NCBI GenBank assembly: GCA_020345945.1
Contig: CP070773.1
Coordinates: forward strand, 887,088 to 892,243
Origin: Candidatus Bathyarchaeota archaeon
GTDB lineage: Archaea > Thermoproteota > Bathyarchaeia > RBG-16-48-13 > GCA-020345945
Direction: 5' to 3'
DNA length: 5,156 nucleotides
How positions within the stretch are numbered: the first letter of the stretch is position 1; every line of letters starts with the position of its first letter. A program made the translations under genes and the position numbers. The notes under the pieces were generated by a model, which did not search any database, was not told where the DNA came from, and saw only the letters and a program-made list of their open reading frames with translations. This document shows, piece by piece, positions 1-3,357 of this stretch.

Positions 1-134
1 ATCTGATCTATGCTGGTGGAGACGTTACAACTGGATCAGATACTGTCATCCAAGCAATGGGTGCTGGCAAGAAAGCTGCAAAAGCCATCGACCTAGCCTT
101 GAAAAAGAAACGAAAGAGTAACTACGAGAAGTAA
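1..134 (+). CDS. GltD-like FAD/NAD(P)H-dependent oxidoreductase, C-terminal end (5' truncated by window)
   Basis: Only the last 43 codons are present, read in the frame beginning at base 3 and ending at TAA 132-134. The peptide starts LIYAGGDVTTGSDTVIQAMG and continues with a Lys/Ala-rich helix. AGGDV followed by a Gly/Thr segment and AMGAGKKAAKAI is the typical C-terminal FAD-contacting motif of the glutamate synthase small subunit family (GltD, NfnB/SudB and related pyridine-nucleotide flavoproteins), where the Asp contacts the FAD ribityl chain. The family moves electrons between NAD(P)H and iron-sulfur clusters or a partner subunit in the cytoplasm. The tail is basic (KKKRKSNYEK). With so little of the protein visible, GltD, NfnB and stand-alone homologues cannot be separated. 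A 138 bp gap with a promoter-like element separates it from mtd, so it is probably not strictly co-transcribed with it. Confidence 0.75.
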   Translation, partial: LIYAGGDVTTGSDTVIQAMGAGKKAAKAIDLALKKKRKSNYEK

Positions 135-201
135 ACAGTACTTATCTGTCACTCTGGGGCTGAAGTACCGCATCATCTAGTAAGGAAATCTGGTCTCCTC
201 A

Positions 202-217
202 CGAAATCGTTATACAC
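202..217 (+). promoter_or_regulatory. Putative BRE/TATA promoter for mtd-fwdD
   Basis: CGAAA (202-206) resembles an archaeal TFB-recognition element and is followed by the TATA-like TTATACAC (210-217). Transcription starting about 25 bp past the TATA centre would begin near 237-240 and give a leader of roughly 35 nt before the mtd ATG, enough to include the ribosome binding site. Identified by eye only; TATA-like strings are frequent in AT-rich spacers. Confidence 0.4.
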
Positions 218-261
218 TCTTCTTAAGATGAAGAATAGCATTAGTATTGATCATATTCTTT

Positions 262-266
262 GGTGA
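262..266 (+). promoter_or_regulatory. Ribosome binding site of mtd
   Basis: GGTGA lies 6 nt before the ATG at 273 and matches the archaeal Shine-Dalgarno consensus (complement of the 16S rRNA tail). It supports ATG 273 as the start. Confidence 0.6.
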
Positions 267-272
267 ACTGTA

Positions 273-1115
273 ATGCCAGAAAAAGTCAGATTAGGTTTTG
301 CCAAGCTAGGCGCAATAGGGGTTTCTCCCCTGATTGAATTCACTCTCGACGAGCGAGCCGAGAGAGAAGACATGGAGGTTAGAGTAGTCGGATCTGGAGC
401 GAAGTTGGGGGAACAAGAGGGTAAAGATGTGGCTACCCGACTTCTCGAATTCAACCCTCACATAGCCATTGTTGTGAGTGCGAATGCGAAACTCCCTGGA
501 CCAACCGCCGCTAGGACCATTTTAGCAGAAGGAGGGGTTCCCGTAATCTTGGTTTCAGATGGACCTACAAGAAAGATCGCCGAAGATCTCAAGAAAGACG
601 GATTTGGCTATATCATACTTGAGTCAGACGCGATGATCGGGGCGAGAAGAGAATTCCTCGATCCTGTTGAGATGGTCTGGTACAACGCAGCCATCGCCAA
701 AGTCCTAGCTGGAACAGGGGTCTTCAATCTGATTGTAGGAGAGCTTGATCGAGTAATCGAACAACTCAAAACAAACAAGAAACCCGTTCTACCACAAATA
801 ATTGTCGACAGGAACTCTGCCTGCGAAGCAGCCGCATATGAGAATCCCTATGCCTATTCGAAAGCGACCGCCGCCTACGAATTGTCTCGACTTGTGGGAA
901 AACTTACTGTTGAAGGCTGTTTCGTAGAGAAGGACTGGGAAAAGTATACCCAACTTGTATCTACAGCCCATGAGATAATGCAGCAAGCCGGAGTTCTTGT
1001 AGATGAGGCCCGCGCAATCGAGAAGACGGGAGACAGTGTATTCAGATCTCCTCATAATCGAGGCGGCGAAGTCCTAAGTAAGAGGAAGCTGATTGAGAAA
1101 CCGAAGAAACCATAG
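273..1115 (+). CDS. mtd: F420-dependent methylenetetrahydromethanopterin dehydrogenase
   Basis: Mtd reversibly interconverts methylene- and methenyl-tetrahydromethanopterin using coenzyme F420 as hydride carrier, in the cytoplasm. It serves methanogenesis, methyl oxidation, or the archaeal methyl branch of carbon fixation. The 280-residue product has family length and the family landmarks in order: an N-terminal KVRLGFAKLGAIGVSPL strand/loop, LDERAERED (25-33), VVGSGAKLG (38-46), the PGPTAAR loop (75-81), GYIILESDAMIGARREFLDP (112-131, among the most conserved Mtd segments), NPYAYSKATAAYE (191-203), GCFVEKD (215-221), AHEIM (232-236) and a C-terminal RSPHNRGG with LSK. No key segment is missing. 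ATG 273 follows a GGTGA site by 6 nt, and the N-terminus aligns with known Mtd starts. fwdD follows 11 bp downstream, so the two are probably co-transcribed. Confidence 0.95.
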   Translation: MPEKVRLGFAKLGAIGVSPLIEFTLDERAEREDMEVRVVGSGAKLGEQEGKDVATRLLEFNPHIAIVVSANAKLPGPTAARTILAEGGVPVILVSDGPTRKIAEDLKKDGFGYIILESDAMIGARREFLDPVEMVWYNAAIAKVLAGTGVFNLIVGELDRVIEQLKTNKKPVLPQIIVDRNSACEAAAYENPYAYSKATAAYELSRLVGKLTVEGCFVEKDWEKYTQLVSTAHEIMQQAGVLVDEARAIEKTGDSVFRSPHNRGGEVLSKRKLIEKPKKP

Positions 1116-1126
1116 GTTGATGTCAA

Positions 1127-1495
1127 GTGAAGAGATTTATACTGGTTACTGGGCGAAGTACAGCTCAAGGTAAAATGAAGGAGAAAGGCAAACAGACCAA
1201 AGAATATATCGAAAGTGTTACAATCTGCGAGTTTGATCCACAGGACCTAGAGAATCTAGGAGTGAAGCCTGGAGAGAACATAAAGATCTCGACTGCCCAC
1301 GGAAGCGTAATATTGAAGGCCAGCGAGTCAAAACAAGCTCCACATGAAGGCATAATCTTCATCCCGTACGGCGCATGGGCAAACCTTCTCACCGGTTCCG
1401 AGACAGACGGATCAGGTATGCCATCCTACAAAGGAATTCCAAGCGAAGTGAAGCCGGCCCTAGACCAAGAAATCTCAGAACTTCCCAATCTTTAA
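1127..1495 (+). CDS. fwdD: Formylmethanofuran dehydrogenase subunit D (molybdopterin-dinucleotide-binding subunit)
   Basis: FwdD/FmdD is the small subunit that completes the molybdopterin-guanine-dinucleotide pocket of the tungsten or molybdenum formylmethanofuran dehydrogenase, which reversibly reduces CO2 onto methanofuran. The 122-residue protein matches the family over its length: ILVTGRSTAQG (5-15), EYIESVTICEFDP (26-38), a beta-barrel segment with AHGSVILKA (57-65), SKQAPHEGIIFIPYGAWAN (68-86), and TDGSGMPSYKGIPSEV (93-108), the signature segment near the cofactor. The start is GTG 1127; TGA at 1118-1120 closes the frame upstream, so no earlier start exists. A bulged GGTTGATG (1115-1122) overlapping the mtd stop is the only ribosome-site candidate. 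The catalytic FwdB and other subunits are not in the window. The W or Mo isoform (fwdD versus fmdD) cannot be decided. Confidence 0.9.
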   Translation: MKRFILVTGRSTAQGKMKEKGKQTKEYIESVTICEFDPQDLENLGVKPGENIKISTAHGSVILKASESKQAPHEGIIFIPYGAWANLLTGSETDGSGMPSYKGIPSEVKPALDQEISELPNL

Positions 1496-1532
1496 GTCTA
1501 CACCCGACCTCAACCTTGAAAAATGTTCCTAG

Positions 1533-2054
1533 CTATTGTCTTGATCTCCGATATTCTAATGTCTTGAAGAATATATTCAATTGTGGAAGGAATTTTTCTC
1601 TAGTCTTTCCTACAGAATAGCCGACTCCGAACCCTATAAAGACAATTGTGAAGAAGAGCAGTATATTCGAATAGATGTAGGCCAGTCTCCATATTCCTGG
1701 GAAAACCAATGATATAGCAGATATTAGGATCAACCATATGAAGCACCAATATACTGCAGAAAGTAGATAGGGCAACACAAAACTGAAACTTACGCGTACC
1801 CGACTCCCCTGCTTTTCTTCATCGATATGAACCGATAAAGAGCCTCTCTCATCTCCGAGTTCAGGAGTAGTCAAGGACCCAATCTGCAAAACAATCTCGT
1901 TTGGTTCCCTCTTTTTTATGACCTTGACTCCTGGCATCTCAGAGAAATATGCTAATGTACTCCTATAGATCTCTGCTGGAGGAAGCGCCAGCAAGTATTC
2001 TGCATCTGAATCAGTTGATCTCGTAGATTCCTGTTTCACATCGTTATTGGACAT
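1533..2054 (-). CDS. Unrecognised protein: soluble N-terminal domain plus two C-terminal membrane helices
   Basis: I do not recognise the family. From ATG 2054 the product has 173 residues. A short polar N-terminus (SNNDVKQESTRSTDSD) leads to an alpha/beta segment (about 18-95) with alternating hydrophobic strands such as VKVIKK, IVLQIGSL, SLSVHI and RVRVSFSF. Two hydrophobic helices follow (about 95-117 and 123-147), then a basic tail ending EYRRSRQ. The N-terminal part could be a ligand- or lipid-binding beta fold, but this is a guess from strand pattern alone. There is no signal peptide and no catalytic motif I can name. An in-frame TTG at 2063 would add three residues (MVA). A TATA-like box at 2085-2092 puts the transcript start near 2062-2066, and no ribosome site precedes either start, so the message is probably leaderless or nearly so. 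It converges on fwdD with a 37 bp gap. Confidence 0.75.
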   Translation of the reverse strand: MSNNDVKQESTRSTDSDAEYLLALPPAEIYRSTLAYFSEMPGVKVIKKREPNEIVLQIGSLTTPELGDERGSLSVHIDEEKQGSRVRVSFSFVLPYLLSAVYWCFIWLILISAISLVFPGIWRLAYIYSNILLFFTIVFIGFGVGYSVGKTREKFLPQLNIFFKTLEYRRSRQ

Positions 2055-2084
2055 CGCAACCAATGAATGTTACTTCCGAGTCGA

Positions 2085-2092
2085 GTATTTAA
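2085..2092 (-). promoter_or_regulatory. Putative TATA box of the minus-strand membrane protein gene
   Basis: On the minus strand the string is TTAAATAC, preceded by purine-rich GGAGGA. Its centre lies about 26 bp from TTG 2063 and 35 bp from ATG 2054, the geometry expected of an archaeal promoter driving a leaderless or very short-leader transcript. Confidence 0.45.
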
Positions 2093-2135
2093 TCCTCCGA
2101 TGGCAAATACCGCGCATTCATACAATCTAGACTCT

Positions 2136-2148
2136 TCTCAGGCTGAGA
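2136..2148. promoter_or_regulatory. Perfect 6-1-6 inverted repeat, possible operator
   Basis: TCTCAG-G-CTGAGA is a perfect dyad with a one-base centre. It sits between the divergent promoters, 18 bp upstream of the TATA-like box of the transporter genes and about 44 bp upstream of that of the minus-strand gene. The position suits a transcription-factor site. The loop is too short for an RNA hairpin. Short dyads also arise by chance, so the call is tentative. Confidence 0.3.
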
Positions 2149-2159
2149 GTTAAGGTGTA

Positions 2160-2174
2160 GAAAGTGTTTAATAA
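2160..2174 (+). promoter_or_regulatory. Putative BRE/TATA promoter of the transporter operon
   Basis: GAAAG (2160-2164) followed by TTTAATAA (2167-2174) is a good archaeal BRE/TATA pair. Transcription would start near 2195, giving a short leader that still includes the GGTGA ribosome site at 2199-2203 before the first small gene. Confidence 0.5.
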
Positions 2175-2198
2175 TCGGGCTTTCGATGATTATGTCGT

Positions 2199-2203
2199 GG
2201 TGA
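2199..2203 (+). promoter_or_regulatory. Ribosome binding site that selects the TTG start at 2211
   Basis: GGTGA ends 7 nt before TTG 2211, an ideal archaeal spacing. The in-frame ATG at 2241 has no such site in front of it, so this element argues for the 31-codon reading of the first small gene over the 21-codon one. Confidence 0.55.
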
Positions 2204-2210
2204 AGACTGG

Positions 2211-2306
2211 TTGAGCAGAGAAGATACTCAATTACTAATAATGCTTGTCGTAGAACATGCGATATTCTGGAGTATCATAGCAGCAATACTAATGACGGGT
2301 GTATAA
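2211..2306 (+). CDS. 31-residue single-helix membrane microprotein, first gene of the ECF locus
   Basis: The reading starts at TTG 2211, 7 nt after a GGTGA site, and ends at TAA 2304-2306. The product begins MSREDTQLL and is then almost entirely hydrophobic to its last residue (about 8-30), so it would be one membrane helix with an acidic N-terminus. A Glu-His pair (15-16) falls inside the hydrophobic stretch, which is unusual for a plain anchor and could contact a partner helix or ligand. I know no family for it. A start at ATG 2241 would leave 21 residues, mostly the same helix. The next small gene follows 26 bp later and the S-component gene after that, all on the same strand, so a role as an accessory subunit of the transporter is a reasonable inference. 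Doubt remains because the gene is so short. Confidence 0.55.
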   Translation: MSREDTQLLIMLVVEHAIFWSIIAAILMTGV

Positions 2307-2318
2307 ACCAGTAAGCCA

Positions 2319-2323
2319 AGGAG
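2319..2323 (+). promoter_or_regulatory. Ribosome binding site of the second small gene
   Basis: AGGAG lies 3 nt before ATG 2327 and 9 nt before ATG 2333. The second spacing is the more usual, so ATG 2333 is preferred as the start. Confidence 0.5.
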
Positions 2324-2332
2324 AATATGAAA

Positions 2333-2437
2333 ATGTCTAAAGGAAAGGAAGAAGGACCAAGCACAACAACGAAGATCATTGTTCTAGTGGCACTGTTCGC
2401 AGCGATGACTGGACTAGCACTATTAATGAGAAGATAG
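2333..2437 (+). CDS. 34-residue single-helix membrane microprotein, second gene of the ECF locus
   Basis: The product starts MSKGKEEGPSTTTK, a polar and charged N-terminus of 14 residues. One clear membrane helix follows (about 15-32, IIVLVALFAAMTGLALLM), and the protein ends in two arginines. It carries small-residue packing positions (Ala-Ala, Gly) suited to helix-helix contact. The start is ATG 2333, 9 nt after AGGAG; ATG 2327 in the same frame would add two residues. It ends at TAG 2435-2437, 19 bp before the S-component start, whose AGGAGGT site lies in that gap, so translation of the two is probably coupled in one transcript. Family unknown. By analogy, nickel and cobalt ECF systems use a small two-helix protein (NikN/CbiN) beside their S component. 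No sequence similarity to CbiN is evident. Confidence 0.6.
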   Translation: MSKGKEEGPSTTTKIIVLVALFAAMTGLALLMRR

Positions 2438-2440
2438 GAG

Positions 2441-2447
2441 AGGAGGT
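2441..2447 (+). promoter_or_regulatory. Strong ribosome binding site of the S-component gene
   Basis: AGGAGGT is a full Shine-Dalgarno match 9 nt before ATG 2457. It is the strongest site in the window and implies high translation of the S protein. Confidence 0.65.
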
Positions 2448-2456
2448 ATTAGAAAG

Positions 2457-3266
2457 ATGTCAATAGGTGATTGGACAGCAGAAGACCAATCAAAGTGGAA
2501 GAGACAGCAGTATTACATCCTCGGATGGTTTATTGCTGGGCTTGTCGCTATGGGTGGTTTATACCTCTACTTCTGGCCTCCTGGACCAGAAATGGGCGTA
2601 GCATATTCCCCGCAGAGATGGATGCTCTCTAGCCTGTGGGCTTTCCTGATTATGCTGCCTTTGTGGGTCTGGGGATACCACTACTACATTGGTCATCAGC
2701 AATGGCTAGCAGAGGATATGGGTCTACCATATGAAGAGGGCAAGAGATACCCTATATGGACAACAAGAAGAGTGGCAGCATGTGCGTTAGGAATCGCACT
2801 GTTCGGTGCAAGCGGGGCTGTACCCGCATCTGCATTCGACCTTCCGCAGTTCGTGGCTTCATTCCTGACGGTGCTTTATGGCCCCATTGAAGGAATGATC
2901 GGCGTGGGTCTCGGATTCGCATTGATACGTGGCCCGATCTTCGTCGGTAGGTTAGATCCATTCTACCTATCAGCAGTGTGTCTCGGTGACGGAATGATCT
3001 ATGCTGTCATGGGGAATGTCTATCGTAAATACATACATTATCGTCCAACAACGTATAGATACCTGGGTGTAGTACTCTACTATATTAGTCAGCTTCCACT
3101 ACACAGAGGTTGGTGGATGCTCACGTTCGGGTCAACCACTAGACCTTGGGAAGCATTTGTTCCATATGTTATGTACAACTTGACATGGTGGATACCATTC
3201 GCTTATACACCAAACGTGTTCCTGGGCTACCTGGCCGCAAGCGCTGCGTTGAAATACAAACTGTAA
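2457..3266 (+). CDS. Probable ECF transporter S component (substrate-binding membrane subunit) with N-terminal extension
   Basis: S components bind a vitamin, metal or other small molecule in the membrane and dock on the EcfT-EcfA module for ATP-driven uptake. Residues about 102-269 fit a typical S core in size (about 168 residues) and pattern. A first helix carries A110-x3-A114-x3-A118, like the AxxxA EcfT-docking motif of S proteins. Then come FVASFLTVLYGPIEGMIG (132-149), the usual GP-x-x-G turn, and further hydrophobic segments near 168-187, 200-213 and 234-262. Residues 1-101 add two extra helices (about 20-39 and 56-77) joined to the core by a polar stretch, which ordinary S proteins lack. 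The protein has 15 Trp and 25 Tyr in 269 residues, suggesting a ring-shaped or planar ligand or simply an aromatic membrane belt. Assignment rests on this pattern and on the ECF ATPase and probable EcfT downstream; I recognise no specific substrate family. It ends in tandem stops TAA TAG. Confidence 0.65.
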   Translation: MSIGDWTAEDQSKWKRQQYYILGWFIAGLVAMGGLYLYFWPPGPEMGVAYSPQRWMLSSLWAFLIMLPLWVWGYHYYIGHQQWLAEDMGLPYEEGKRYPIWTTRRVAACALGIALFGASGAVPASAFDLPQFVASFLTVLYGPIEGMIGVGLGFALIRGPIFVGRLDPFYLSAVCLGDGMIYAVMGNVYRKYIHYRPTTYRYLGVVLYYISQLPLHRGWWMLTFGSTTRPWEAFVPYVMYNLTWWIPFAYTPNVFLGYLAASAALKYKL

Positions 3267-3285
3267 TAGAAATGAATAAAAACTT

Positions 3286-3308
3286 CACCTCCCCCCTTTT
3301 TTTCGGGG
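3286..3308 (+). terminator. C-run/T-run terminator-like element after the S-component gene
   Basis: Six C (3291-3296), seven T (3297-3303), one C and four G (3305-3308) follow the S gene by about 20 bp. A run of seven T is an archaeal intrinsic termination signal, and CCCC/GGGG could also form a short hairpin around the T loop. It would let the small proteins and the S component be made in excess of the ATPase and EcfT, with partial read-through. Confidence 0.5.
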
Positions 3309-3322
3309 TAGTAACAATCAGG

Positions 3323-3330
3323 TTATTACA
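3323..3330 (+). promoter_or_regulatory. Possible TATA box for the ATPase-EcfT genes
   Basis: TTATTACA lies about 31 bp upstream of ATG 3358, so a transcript would start near 3350 with almost no leader. No clear BRE is seen. This is weak evidence, listed because a terminator-like element precedes it. Confidence 0.25.
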
Positions 3331-3349
3331 TTCATATGTGTTGGATAAT

Positions 3350-3356
3350 GTGATCC
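3350..3356 (+). promoter_or_regulatory. Extended anti-SD complement abutting the ATPase start
   Basis: GTGATCC ends one base before ATG 3358 and is exactly complementary to the GGATCAC part of the archaeal 16S rRNA 3' tail, i.e. the downstream half of AGGAGGTGATCC rather than the usual GGAGG core. Aligning the helix puts the missing core about 8-12 nt upstream of the ATG, so the geometry still works. Confidence 0.45.
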
Positions 3357-3357
3357 T

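Noticed and set aside
138..168. Inverted repeat GTACTT ... AAGTAC after the GltD-like gene, considered as a terminator
   Set aside because: The arms are only 6 bp, one contains the self-complementary GTAC, the loop is 19 nt, and no T-run follows. It is not distinguishable from chance.
1375..1620. Plus-strand open frame overlapping the fwdD end
   Set aside because: It lies out of frame inside the well-supported fwdD and runs into the antisense of the membrane protein gene; the translation has no protein-like pattern.
2100..2210. Riboswitch or structured RNA leader upstream of the transporter genes
   Set aside because: ECF genes in bacteria are often under riboswitches, but here the inferred leader is only about 16 nt and no conserved aptamer core or extended helix was seen.
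2457..3266. Resemblance of the Trp-rich membrane protein to archaeal ammonia monooxygenase subunit C (AmoC)
   Set aside because: A W-rich helix followed by a LPLWVWG-like stretch is superficially similar, but the rest of AmoC and its ligand residues are not seen. The GP-x-x-G and AxxxA features and the ECF ATPase and probable EcfT downstream fit an S component better.
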